The position numbers and the translations under genes are program-made. Shown piece by piece: positions 16,789-25,836 of a DNA stretch of 64,000 nt. The stretch is from JANELJ01 sp024511395. Lineage in GTDB: Bacteria > Pseudomonadota > Gammaproteobacteria > GRL18. The stretch covers positions 496,001 through 560,000 of the forward strand of contig OY820613.1 in the NCBI GenBank assembly GCA_963681975.1. Direction: 5' to 3'. Each line of letters begins with the position of its first letter. Position 1 is the stretch's first letter. The notes under the pieces were generated by a model. That model was not told the origin of the DNA, did not search any database, and saw only the letters and a program-made list of their open reading frames with translations.

Positions 16789-19500
16789 ATGAGCCAACTG
16801 TCTGAATACCTGATCAATCAGCCCAATGTGGATTATAAAACCACCTGTCCCTATTGCGGGGTAGGCTGTGGGGTGCTGGCACGGGTAGATCAAAATGGTG
16901 TGGTTACAGTTAAAGGTGATCAGGAACATCCGGCTAATCAGGGACGTCTCTGCTCCAAGGGAACGGCTCTGGGTGAAACCGTTGCCTTGCATGAACGTCA
17001 GCTTTATCCTGAAATTATGGGTGATCAGGTAAGCTGGGAACAGGCACTGGCGTCTGCCACCGGACGGTTTAAGGAAACCATTGCTGAATATGGCCCGGAT
17101 TCTGTGGCTTTTTATGTTTCCGGTCAGCTGTTAACTGAAGATTATTATGTGGCTAATAAGCTGATGAAAGGTTTTATCGGCTCAGCGAATATTGATACCA
17201 ATTCCAGGCTGTGTATGTCCTCAGCCGTGGCGGCCTATAAAAGAGCCTTTGGTGAGGATATAGTTCCCTGTTCCTATGATGATTTGGATCGGGCCAAACT
17301 GATTGTACTGACTGGTAGCAATACGGCTTGGTGCCACCCGGTGATTTATCAGCGGACTGCAAAAGCTAAAAAGCTGAATCCTGATCTGCAGATTGTTACT
17401 ATTGATCCGCGTATCACCCAGACTACTACCATCAGCAATCTGCACCTGGCTCTAAAGCCCGGTACCGATGCGATATTATTTAATGGCTTACTGGTGTATC
17501 TACAACAGCAGGGTGAAGCCAATAGCCTGTATCTGGATAACTTTACCAGCGGTTTTGAGCAGGCTCTGGATGCGGCACGGGCAAGTGCACCAGATATTGT
17601 CTCAGTGGCACAAAAATGTCAGCTTGAACTGGCTGATGTAGGGCGTTTTTACCGCCTGTTTGCTCGTACCGAACGGGTTATCACCGCTTTCTCCCAGGGG
17701 ATTAATCAGTCCAGTTCCGGTACCGATAAGGGCAATAGCATTATTAACTGCCATTTACTGACCGGCCGGCTGGGTCGTCCGGGTATGGGGCCTTTTTCAC
17801 TGACCGGCCAGCCTAATGCCATGGGCGGTCGGGAAGTGGGCGGTCTGGCCAATCAGCTGGCGGCCCATATGGATATTAATTTAGCGGAACACAGAGCTCT
17901 GGTACAGGACTTCTGGCAGTCTCCTGTTATTGCTGAAAGTGAAGGGCTCAAAGCTGTAGAACTGTTTGATGCTATTGCCGAGGGTAAAATTAAGGCCGTC
18001 TGGATAATGGCAACCAATCCGGTGGTAAGTTTGCCCGATGCCGATAAGGTAAAAGCCGCACTGGAGCAATGTCCTCTGGTGGTAGTCTCTGACTGTGTAC
18101 AGCAGACCGATACCAGTAAACTGGCGCATATTGTTTTTCCGGCCACCACCTGGGGTGAACGTGACGGAACGGTCACTAATTCTGAACGCAGAATTTCCCG
18201 GCAGCGTCCGTTCTTGCCGGCACCGGGGCTGGCTAAACCGGACTGGTGGATCATCACTCAGTTTGCCCATCATATGGGCTTTGAACAGGCCTTTAATTAT
18301 CGCGGTCCGGTGGATATTTTTTGTGAACATGCCGCTCTGTCTGCCTATAAAAATGACAATGACCGTCTGTTTAATCTGTCGGCTTTAAGTGATTTAACAC
18401 TGCAGCAGTATAATGACTTAACACCGGTGCAATGGCCGGTTACAGACTCTAATTTTCAGGGTACCGGTAAGGTTCTGCAGGATGGACAGTTTTATACGGC
18501 AGATAAAAAGGCGCATTTTATTGCGGTCACTCCTCAGGCACCGGCAGCTGCACCGACTCAGGACTATCCGTTTATATTAAACACCGGCCGGATACGGGAT
18601 CACTGGCATACCATGACCCGAACCGGGATGTCATTCCGGCTTTCTTATCATACTATTGAATCTTATGTTGAGCTGCATCTGGATGATGCACAAAAACTGG
18701 CACTTCAGGATGCTCAACTGGTCAAGGTCAGCAGCCCTTTAAAAGACAGTCAGGGGAAAGAGGCCGAAATTTTTGTGCGGGTACGTATCAGTGATAAACA
18801 GCAGCAAGGCAGTATTTTTATCCCCATGCACTGGAATGACCAGTTTGCCAGTCAGTCCAGAGTAGGCACCTTAATTAAAGCGGTAGTGGATCCTTTTTCT
18901 GGTCAGCCCGAATCCAAACATGCTATTGCTCGTATCAAACCATGTCAGGCTAATTGGTATGGTTTTATGATCACCCGTGCCAGACCACACCTGGAATATT
19001 CCGATTACTGGTCCCGTTCCAGGGGTAAGGGCTTCTGGCGTTATGAACTGGCGGGTCTGAATAATCCCCAGGACTGGTCTGAACATGCCCATAAAATACT
19101 GGCGCATAAGGTGGAGGATGAAAACTGGCTGGAACTGTATGATAAAGGCCGCAATTACTACCGGGCTGTTCGTCTGTCCGGGCAGCGGCTGGATTCCTGT
19201 CTGTTTATTACCCCTGATATTAACCTGCCGCCACGGGACTGGTTGATCAGTCTGTTTCATAAAGACAGCATTAGTCCGGAAGAACGTCAGAACCTGTTGC
19301 GTGGTGAAGCACCTAAAGATCAGGAAGATACCGGAAAAGTGATCTGCGCCTGTTTTAATGTGGGTGAAAAAACCATCAGAGAGGCCATAAAAACCAAAGG
19401 GCTTAAGACCGTTGAGGCCATTGGTGAGTGTTTAAAAGCCGGCACTAACTGTGGTTCCTGCAAACCGGAACTGGAAGAGCTGTTAAAAAACAAATTCTGA
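16789..19500 (+). CDS. nasA: Assimilatory nitrate reductase catalytic subunit
   Basis: A 903-residue molybdopterin enzyme that reduces nitrate to nitrite in the cytoplasm. The N-terminal CPYCGVGCGVLARV with a further Cys in GRLCSKG binds a [4Fe-4S] cluster. Bis-MGD binding segments include SNTAWCHPVIYQ, GINQSSSGTDKGNSI and NTGRIRDHWHTMTRTG. The C-terminus (about residues 850-903) is a BFD-like [2Fe-2S] domain with CACFNVGE and CLKAGTNCGSCKPEL, typical of NasA and absent from NapA. ATG 16789 is preferred over an in-frame ATG 60 bp upstream, because the upstream extension is hydrophobic and unlike the family. It is transcribed divergently from the transporter. No nitrite reductase (nirBD) is in this window. 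Confidence 0.95.
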   Translation: MSQLSEYLINQPNVDYKTTCPYCGVGCGVLARVDQNGVVTVKGDQEHPANQGRLCSKGTALGETVALHERQLYPEIMGDQVSWEQALASATGRFKETIAEYGPDSVAFYVSGQLLTEDYYVANKLMKGFIGSANIDTNSRLCMSSAVAAYKRAFGEDIVPCSYDDLDRAKLIVLTGSNTAWCHPVIYQRTAKAKKLNPDLQIVTIDPRITQTTTISNLHLALKPGTDAILFNGLLVYLQQQGEANSLYLDNFTSGFEQALDAARASAPDIVSVAQKCQLELADVGRFYRLFARTERVITAFSQGINQSSSGTDKGNSIINCHLLTGRLGRPGMGPFSLTGQPNAMGGREVGGLANQLAAHMDINLAEHRALVQDFWQSPVIAESEGLKAVELFDAIAEGKIKAVWIMATNPVVSLPDADKVKAALEQCPLVVVSDCVQQTDTSKLAHIVFPATTWGERDGTVTNSERRISRQRPFLPAPGLAKPDWWIITQFAHHMGFEQAFNYRGPVDIFCEHAALSAYKNDNDRLFNLSALSDLTLQQYNDLTPVQWPVTDSNFQGTGKVLQDGQFYTADKKAHFIAVTPQAPAAAPTQDYPFILNTGRIRDHWHTMTRTGMSFRLSYHTIESYVELHLDDAQKLALQDAQLVKVSSPLKDSQGKEAEIFVRVRISDKQQQGSIFIPMHWNDQFASQSRVGTLIKAVVDPFSGQPESKHAIARIKPCQANWYGFMITRARPHLEYSDYWSRSRGKGFWRYELAGLNNPQDWSEHAHKILAHKVEDENWLELYDKGRNYYRAVRLSGQRLDSCLFITPDINLPPRDWLISLFHKDSISPEERQNLLRGEAPKDQEDTGKVICACFNVGEKTIREAIKTKGLKTVEAIGECLKAGTNCGSCKPELEELLKNKF

Positions 19501-19545
19501 AAAAAACGGCTTAAACCCTGGGAGTACGGGCATGTAGGTTTACCC

Positions 19546-19560
19546 CAGGGCGGGAGCATA
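19546..19560. mobile_element. ISAs1 terminal repeat stub (15 bp)
   Basis: CAGGGCGGGAGCATA is identical to the first 15 bases of the ISAs1 copy at 28905. It is followed without a gap by the outer end of an IS256-type fragment at 19561. This is best read as what is left of an ISAs1 copy after a later rearrangement. The preceding bases 19513-19550 also contain CCCTGGG/CCCAGGG, which could terminate nasA. Confidence 0.55.
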
Positions 19561-19699
19561 GACAGTGTAAATTAAACAGTGTATCTGCTCTTATTTAAAT
19601 ATAAGGAGCCAACTGCTCCTCAAACTCGATTATAAATCGATTCATTGCTGCTTTCCAATTTCTGATGGGCATTGTCCATTTTCTGGAAGCCGATTGGAT
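19561..19699 (-). mobile_element. IS256-family end fragment
   Basis: GACAGTGTAAATTAAAC at 19561 matches the complement of the right end of the IS256 fragment at 28190-28521. The minus-strand frame encodes the transposase C-terminus: SRKW, MPIRNWKAAMNRFIIEFE, QLAPYI. Similarity ends near 19699 and IS3 sequence follows. Only about 140 bp remain. Confidence 0.8.
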
Positions 19700-20734
19700 T
19701 TGATGTGGCTATACTATTCCGGACACACAACTTAAAATACTTTTAAAAAGAGAGTGTGTTCAAAATGACAGATAAAACAAGACAAGCAAAGAGCTATACC
19801 CGGAATTCAGAGAATCAGCAGTACAGTTGGCTATCGAGTCAGAAAAGTCGGTTTCAGTAGTCGCCAAAGAACTGGATGTAAACGTTAACACCTTACATAC
19901 CTGGATAAGCAAATATACTCGTCCAGGCAAAGAAAAACAGAGCAAAACACGAACGGATGAACATATTTACGATGAAGTAAAGCGTCTGAAAAAAGAACTG
20001 GCCAGGGTAACCCGGGAGCGTGACCTGTTAAAAAAAGCGACGGCATATTTCGCCAGAGAAATCGAGTTAAATATGCCTGGATAAAGCAACACTCTGTAGA
20101 TTATCCTGTAGCAGAATTATGCCGGTTTATGTCAGTATCACGCAGTTCCTATTATGACTGGCTGGCAGCCGTCGCCTTAAACGAAAGCTGTCAGAACAGG
20201 GGTTTCAGGTGAGTCGTCGGCGAATTATCCGCCTTATGAAAAAGGCAGGACTTTACTGTAAAACCAGAAAGAAATTCAGGGCAACGACAGATTCTTCCCA
20301 TAATAAGCCGATTGCAGATAACCTGTTAGAGCGTCAGTTTAATGTTACAGAGCCTGACCGCTACTTTGTAGGTGATATCACCTATATTGCGACCGATGAG
20401 GGCTGGTTATATCTGGCTGTTGTTATCGACCTGTTTTCCAGAATAGTTATTGGCTGGTCAATGGATAAAACAATGAAAACCCAGTTGGTTAATGATGCTT
20501 TGTTCATGGCCATATGGAAACGAAAACCATCTAAAGGGCTTGTCTGGCATACCGACAGAGGCAGCTAGTATGCTTCGGATAGTCATCGTAAATTATTAGG
20601 TGACCATGGCATTATTCAGTCCATGAGTCGCAAGGGTAATTGCCGGGACGATGCTGTATCAGAAAGCTTTTTCCATACACTGAGAACAGAGTTGGTGCAT
20701 CATCAGAAATTCAGAACCAGGGATGAAGCTAAAC

Positions 20735-21755
20735 AACCTGAGATCTGGATAAGAACCCAGTCATTTACCTAAATACAGAGAGTTTTCATATCACTCTCAT
20801 CTATTCTGATTGTCGGCTTGTCTTTTTTATGACAATAGGCAATCAGAGAACCAATAAGGTTCAACATAAAACCACTTACGCTTCTATGACGTGAATGTTC
20901 AATCTGTGTAATATTTTTTAGCTGCTCATTAACCGTTTCAATTATAAAACGTTTTTTCAGTATAATCTTATCCCACAATGCAATGGCACGTGGTTTCATG
21001 TTTCGTCTGACATTGGTAATAAGCCCGACATCCTGTTCAAACAGTTCATCACTTAAAAGACTGGAGACATAGCCTTTGTCACCATAAAGCTTTCCATATA
21101 AGTCTTTGGCCATTTCAGGAACCGGTTTTCTGTCATCTACATTACCGGCCGTCAATTTAGTGGCCAGTATTTCACCTTTATGATTAATGATCAGGTGAAG
21201 TTTAAACCCATAGAACCACCCCATGGTCGATTTGCCTCGCTGAGCAACACCATCAAAGACTTTATGCCTGGGTATGCGAATGTTGTGGCATACTTTAATG
21301 CTGGTCGCATCAACAAAGGCAATTCCGGTTGGCTTTCCTTTGCAATGAGTAAAGTAAGCGCATAATGGCACCAGTACCGATGACATCACTCACAGGAAAC
21401 GGCTATAGCTCAATAAATCTGGAAACTCTTTCCTAAGATGTTGATGCACATGGCATAAATAATAACTCTTAAAATCTTTGTAATGTGACTGATGAAAGTT
21501 AATCAGGATAGTCATCAGTTCACCGGGGCTCATTACACCTTGTCGTCTTCTCTTTTTATCACCGGATTCCAGCAGTGTTTTTTCCCATTCAGGATAAAAG
21601 ACCTGGTTGAAATCATCGATATTACAATACAATTCATCTATAGTAGTCACTTGCCTGTTCCTTGTTCAAATTCATTTGATTTGGTCATTAAATGATCTGA
21701 TCGAGAAACAGGCATTTAGTTCAATATTTTTTAGTTCTTATCCAGAATTCAGGTT
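20735..21755 (-). mobile_element. IS982-family insertion sequence (1021 bp)
   Basis: Ends AACCTGAGATCTGGATAAGAAC and GTTCTTATCCAGAATTCAGGTT are inverted repeats. Flanks AAAC at 20731-20734 and 21756-21759 form a 4-bp direct repeat. Same size and ends as the copy at 42559-43579. It is inserted in the IS3 orfB gene. Confidence 0.92.
20769..21650 (-). pseudogene. IS982 transposase with a single nonsense codon
   Basis: Reading from ATG 21650, the protein matches the intact 293-residue copy at 42664 up to LLSYSRFL, where GGA (Gly) has become TGA at 21390-21392. The rest (VMSSVLVPLC to MKTLCI) is open and nearly identical. The catalytic core, with FVDATSIKVC, LYGDKGYVS and RFIIETVNEQLKN, lies after the stop. 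One substitution therefore disables this copy. Confidence 0.92.
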
Positions 21756-21885
21756 AAACAGGTGATATTTGAATATATTGAAGTCTTTTATAACAGGGAA
21801 AGACTGCATTCTGCCAATGATTATTTATCACCTAAAGATTACGAAGAACTACAGAAAATGGCTTAAAAAAAGTGTCCGGGAAAGT

Positions 21886-22093
21886 GTTGACAGATCACTA
21901 TCAGAAAATGTTACAGGCCAATACCATTGTTAACCGTACTGTCTTGTCATTCATCTATATTGCAAAACAAGTTATAAATGACAAACGGTATAAAATTTAC
22001 ATGAAGGATTTGAAAAAAGCATTTACACAATTGAACCAGGACGTGATGTGCCTTTGCATAATGGTTTAAATTTGTGGGGAGCCTTCAGTATTT
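21886..22093 (+). other. Orphan host fragment between IS3 and IS5
   Basis: About 200 bp without similarity to the IS elements here. One plus frame (21896-22069) is open for about 57 codons. Another reads HEGFEKSIYTIEPGRDVPLHNG and on to LWGAFSI, ending in the ATTTAA created where IS5 copy E inserted. It looks like the tail of a host gene whose front has been lost. I do not recognise it and cannot choose the frame with certainty. Confidence 0.35.
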
Positions 22094-23593
22094 AGTTCAA
22101 CCTGAATAATACCGTTTTAAGCCTGACATCAAGCCAGGTTTAAAGCGGCTGATTGTTCTGGTTTGATAAAAGACCCCATCAAACCGGAAATAATTTTGAG
22201 CCACAAAAGCCGGAGCTTATTGAGGATCTTTCTTAAGTTATGACCAGCGGCTACCATAACCACATTAATGGCATCACCGACTGCACCTTTGAGGTAGCAG
22301 CGGTCTAAACGGCCATCGTTTTTCATATGACCGATTTCAGGCTCAATCGCACTGCGCCGTTTTAATGCCTTTTTAATACTTCGGGTAACGCCTCGCTTCT
22401 GACCTGAGATAAAAACTTTAGTGTCTTTTACTTCATGTCCACGATAACCCCGGTCAACAAAGCACTGTTCCGGTTGTACGGCTGTAAACTGTTTTATCTG
22501 TTCCAGTTGTGGCAGCAAGGTATGTCCATCATAAGGATTGCCCGGACAACTTTGAGCGCCAATAACAAAGCCTTCCTTGTTAGTTACCGCGATACTGGCT
22601 TTAACACCAAATTCATAAGGCTTATGAGCTTTGCCTTTACTGATACACTCAACTTCAGGAGCATGTAAACTGTAAAGCTTGTTCTTACTGTGCTGCTCCT
22701 GCTCAATCAGTTTCTGAGCCTGTTTTAGAGCTACTTCAAACAATGACTGAATATCGACAGAATAATTGGGCAGTTGTCGTTCAATATCCCGTTTAACACG
22801 ACCTAAACGGGATTTCAGTTTATTGTTCATTTTCTTCATACGTTTAAACTGTTTTGCATAAGCATAACGACTGGCCATTAGTGCATATTGCGGCCCAACC
22901 CGATTATAGTTCTGGCGCAGTTTAATACCGTGCTCTTTGGACAGTTTAACCAGGTTTTCTCTGGCTTTGTTCAGGAGCTTTGAATCGGTTGGAAAAGCGA
23001 TGTTCTTTTCCTGTACGGTAGTATCTACCGTGACTTTCTTTAAACTGCCGGGCTTGATAGTTTTACTCTTTAGTCCGGCTTTAATGGTTTCAATCAGTAA
23101 TTTTTCACTGCCTGATTTACCCGGCCGGTTACGCCATTTGGTCATGGTCGCAGGGTGTATGGGCATCTTATGCTGAAAGTATTCTTCACCACAAAAATAC
23201 TGCCAGTAAGGATTTTCTGTCCAGCCTTTTACTACCTGTTCATCCGATAAATCATGAAGGTGTTTCAGGTAATGCAATCCTGCAATCAATCGAGTGCGTA
23301 TGGCAGGAGCACCTTTAGTGGATACAAACAGAGCGCCCCATTCTTTATCAGGACTTTCCCAATCTATGTGTTTTGATAACTTAATCAACTCATGGTTTAT
23401 GTCCAGCATGTTTTCGAGGCGCATCCTGAACAGGTCTTCCTGAGGTATTTTTGGCTGTTTCTCTGGCTTCATTTTGGTCTGGAAATTTGCAAGGTAATAA
23501 GGCTTATTTTACCAAAAACCTGCAAATTTAACACCCATAATCAAGCAATATTTCTTTATAAATCAATGCCATATGTTTTATTCAGGGTGGACT
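22094..23593 (-). mobile_element. IS5-family insertion sequence, copy E (1500 bp)
   Basis: Ends AGTTCAACCTGAATAA and TTATTCAGGGTGGACT; target duplication ATTT (22090-22093, 23594-23597). It lies between an orphan fragment and the 3' end of the coiled-coil gene. Confidence 0.96.
22129..23472 (-). CDS. IS5-family transposase (copy E)
   Basis: 447 residues, open, catalytic blocks intact. Private differences are YALMASRYAYAKQ for YVLMASRYAHAKQ. Otherwise it is close to copies A and F, with GSFIKPEQS at the end. Confidence 0.94.
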   Translation of the reverse strand: MKPEKQPKIPQEDLFRMRLENMLDINHELIKLSKHIDWESPDKEWGALFVSTKGAPAIRTRLIAGLHYLKHLHDLSDEQVVKGWTENPYWQYFCGEEYFQHKMPIHPATMTKWRNRPGKSGSEKLLIETIKAGLKSKTIKPGSLKKVTVDTTVQEKNIAFPTDSKLLNKARENLVKLSKEHGIKLRQNYNRVGPQYALMASRYAYAKQFKRMKKMNNKLKSRLGRVKRDIERQLPNYSVDIQSLFEVALKQAQKLIEQEQHSKNKLYSLHAPEVECISKGKAHKPYEFGVKASIAVTNKEGFVIGAQSCPGNPYDGHTLLPQLEQIKQFTAVQPEQCFVDRGYRGHEVKDTKVFISGQKRGVTRSIKKALKRRSAIEPEIGHMKNDGRLDRCYLKGAVGDAINVVMVAAGHNLRKILNKLRLLWLKIISGLMGSFIKPEQSAALNLA

Positions 23594-23628
23594 ATTTAAA
23601 GTATTCTGTTCCTGAGATTACTTTGCTT

Positions 23629-25032
23629 CTATTTCTTTAATTGACTGTCTGATCTGGGTAAGCTGATCATTAAGAATTGAGTCTGTACCTGCTCGGATAA
23701 TTCCTTACTCTGCTGCTGTTCAAGGGATTGCTGATCCTGTATGTCGCTAAACAGATTTTGCAGCTGGGTGGACTGTTCTGCCACTTCGGTTAACTGTTGT
23801 TCAAGCTGTTTGCGTAGCTGGTCGGTCTGCTCAGACTGAGCTGTCTGATCTGAGTCTCTCAGGCTCTGTATATGGGTTTTAAGTTCTTCCTGAGATTGTT
23901 TTAACAGGCCGTCGAACTGCTCAACCTGTTGAGCTAGTGCATTAAAACATTCGTCATCCTGTGCTGTTTCTGAACTCGGTTCCTCAGTCTGTTGCTCGGC
24001 AATACTCTGTTTCAGTAACTGAAGTTCATTGCCCAGTTCATTAAGTTGTTGTACCAAGGGAGTAATTAACTGCTGTTGAGCATCTTGAAGTGAATTTAAA
24101 CGGTTTTCAAACTGTTGAAAATCCTGTTCCTTATCCAGCTGCCGGGTCAGCTCATCTGTTTTGTGGTTTAACTGCTGTGTGTCCTTCTCCAAGCTATCCA
24201 GCCGGGGAGTCAGGGGCTCTAACTGAGCATTGATACGCTGATTTTCAGCCTGCTGCAGAGCCTTTATCTGTTGTAGGGACAGGTGAATATTGGTGGTATC
24301 GGTCTGCAGCAGTTTTAAACGGGTATCCTGTTCTTCTTCATGAGTCTGTATCTGCTGAATATAGTCCTGCACCTGCTGCTGCAGTTTTTCCAGACTGTCT
24401 GCAAATTCATTTAGTCCCTGATCAGGCTGCTCCAGCTTTTGATCAAACCGGCTTAACTCGGTTTCAAAATGACTGATTTTGTCAAACAGCTTATCATAGG
24501 AAACGCCTAGGTAGTCTAGTTGCTTCTGCCAAGGCTGTTGATCCTGTAGCAGCTGCTGTTCAATGGTTTCAATGCGTTTAATAACCCGTTGTTCAAGATC
24601 GGTAAACAGACTGATTTCCTGAGTCAGGCGATGGGTTTCTTTATCAAACTGTTTAAGTTTTTTGTCAAAATGCTTTTTAAACTGTTTCAGCTTTTTCAGC
24701 AGTTGATGACTGCTTTTGTCATTTGCTACTGTATCCAGCAGTTCATTATCCAGCTCATTAAGGTGTTTTTTTATGGTGCGGATTTCTTTTTTAAAGGCTG
24801 TCAGACGATTCTGTTCTTCTTCACGCTGTGCGGTGAGCTGCTTAAGCTGTTTCTGAATATTTTTTAAGGCAGTAACAGGCGGTTCACCGGCAGGAACTAC
24901 CGGCTGTTTTACAGACGCAGAGGTATCTGACTGATTTGCAGCCAGTTTTTTTAATTTTTTGGTGCTTTTCTGCTTGTTCTTCAGATTGCCTTTTTTATCG
25001 TTTTTATTTTTAGACTGTTGTTTTTCGGCCAC
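23629..25032 (-). CDS. Large coiled-coil protein of unknown function
   Basis: 467 residues, extremely rich in Gln, Glu, Lys and Leu with heptad patterning from about residue 55 to the end. It has a very basic N-terminus (KNKNDKKGNLKNKQKSTKKL, about residues 8-27) and no membrane segment or enzymatic motif. Start is GTG 25032, with AGGAACGG about 7 bases upstream. Near the 3' end (about 23690) the frame seems to slip: the annotated frame ends FLMISLPRSDSQLKK, whereas the next frame reads ILNDQLTQIRQSIKEIEAK and stops at 23618, which keeps the heptads and looks ancestral. The protein might be a structural or scaffolding factor; no name is justified. It is divergent from clpS across a 440-bp gap. 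Confidence 0.75.
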   Translation of the reverse strand: MAEKQQSKNKNDKKGNLKNKQKSTKKLKKLAANQSDTSASVKQPVVPAGEPPVTALKNIQKQLKQLTAQREEEQNRLTAFKKEIRTIKKHLNELDNELLDTVANDKSSHQLLKKLKQFKKHFDKKLKQFDKETHRLTQEISLFTDLEQRVIKRIETIEQQLLQDQQPWQKQLDYLGVSYDKLFDKISHFETELSRFDQKLEQPDQGLNEFADSLEKLQQQVQDYIQQIQTHEEEQDTRLKLLQTDTTNIHLSLQQIKALQQAENQRINAQLEPLTPRLDSLEKDTQQLNHKTDELTRQLDKEQDFQQFENRLNSLQDAQQQLITPLVQQLNELGNELQLLKQSIAEQQTEEPSSETAQDDECFNALAQQVEQFDGLLKQSQEELKTHIQSLRDSDQTAQSEQTDQLRKQLEQQLTEVAEQSTQLQNLFSDIQDQQSLEQQQSKELSEQVQTQFLMISLPRSDSQLKK

Positions 25033-25471
25033 AATCCGTTCCTGTTTAGAAGCTTTTTCAGGTGGTTTTAAAAAAGCTTAGGCTCACTTACTTACAGTAA
25101 TATCTACACTAATAATATAGCAAAATATTGAAATTGTTAAGATTTGTTTGAATTAAACTATAATTTTATTAACTAAAACAGGAGTGATGGTCATTGGGCA
25201 GGCGGAACTTTTTATAAAATCAGCAGTCACTTGTAATAATAGAAACAACCCCCATAAATACTTATAATCCGCTTATACACAGAAAAAGAATAATCGATTT
25301 TTTAATTTCAATAATATTCAATTGCAGTGCAAATGGTTCTATACTTTAAACTGTATAACATAAAAATTAGTGAATATTTTCATTAATTAACTACACTGGT
25401 AGTACAGTGGTAGAAAGTACAGGCATTAAATAAGTGTCTGGCGTAAAGGGATAAGGCTTTAAATTTTAAAT
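25033..25471. other. Divergent intergenic region between the coiled-coil gene and clpS
   Basis: 439 bp, strongly A+T-rich, with many short A/T runs and TATAAT-like sites (for example TATACTTTAAACTGTATAAC near 25340). There is no ORF and no strong hairpin. It should contain both promoters, but no -35/-10 pair is good enough to call. Confidence 0.5.
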
Positions 25472-25822
25472 ATGAGAGATGTTAGAAATTCAGATGACTG
25501 GTCCGATGACGAGTCAAATGATATTGACATGGGTGATACGGCAGTTGAAACAGCCAAACCCAAAACCAAAAAACCCCGAATGTATCGGGTTATCCTGAAT
25601 AATGATGACTACACACCGATGGAATTTGTCGTACATATTCTGGAAAATTTTTTTACCATGGACAGGGCAAAAGCAACACGGATTATGTTTGATGTACATA
25701 ACAGTGGTAGGGGAATATGCGGTGTTTTTCCAAAAGACATTGCAGAAACTAAGACATTGCAGGCCAATAATTATTCCAAAAAACATAATCATCCTCTGAT
25801 GTGTTCTATGGAAGTTGAATAA
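25472..25822 (+). CDS. clpS: ATP-dependent Clp protease adaptor ClpS
   Basis: A 116-residue adaptor that binds N-degron substrates (Leu, Phe, Trp or Tyr at the N-terminus) and delivers them to ClpA. After a flexible acidic N-terminus (about residues 1-35) the core contains RMYRVILNNDDYTPMEFVV with the substrate-contacting Asn-Asp, then FFTMDRAKATRIMFDVHNSGRGICGVF and AETK. Immediately upstream of clpA (14 bp), the standard arrangement. Intact. Confidence 0.96.
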   Translation: MRDVRNSDDWSDDESNDIDMGDTAVETAKPKTKKPRMYRVILNNDDYTPMEFVVHILENFFTMDRAKATRIMFDVHNSGRGICGVFPKDIAETKTLQANNYSKKHNHPLMCSMEVE

Positions 25823-25836
25823 AAGGTAGTTGAATA

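Larger units (their letters stand above)
19718..21885 (+). pseudogene. IS3-family element, decayed, interrupted by IS982
   Basis: OrfA starts at ATG 19765, shifts frame within 35 bp and continues EFRESAVQLAIESEKSVSVVAKELDVN (helix-turn-helix), then the leucine-zipper-like VKRLKKELARVTRERDLLKKATAYFARE to 20084. OrfB follows with an internal deletion (DWLAA joined to RRLKRKLSEQGFQV), then the DDE core: VGDITYIATDEGWLYLAVVIDLFSR and HTDRGS followed by TAG 20568 in place of Gln. IS982 interrupts at 20735-21755. Removing it with one AAAC gives DEAKQVIFEYIEVFYNRERLHSA, the normal IS3 C-terminus, ending at TAA 21866. Outer ends are approximate, based on CCGGACAC near 19719 and GTGTCCGG near 21872. 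Confidence 0.85.
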
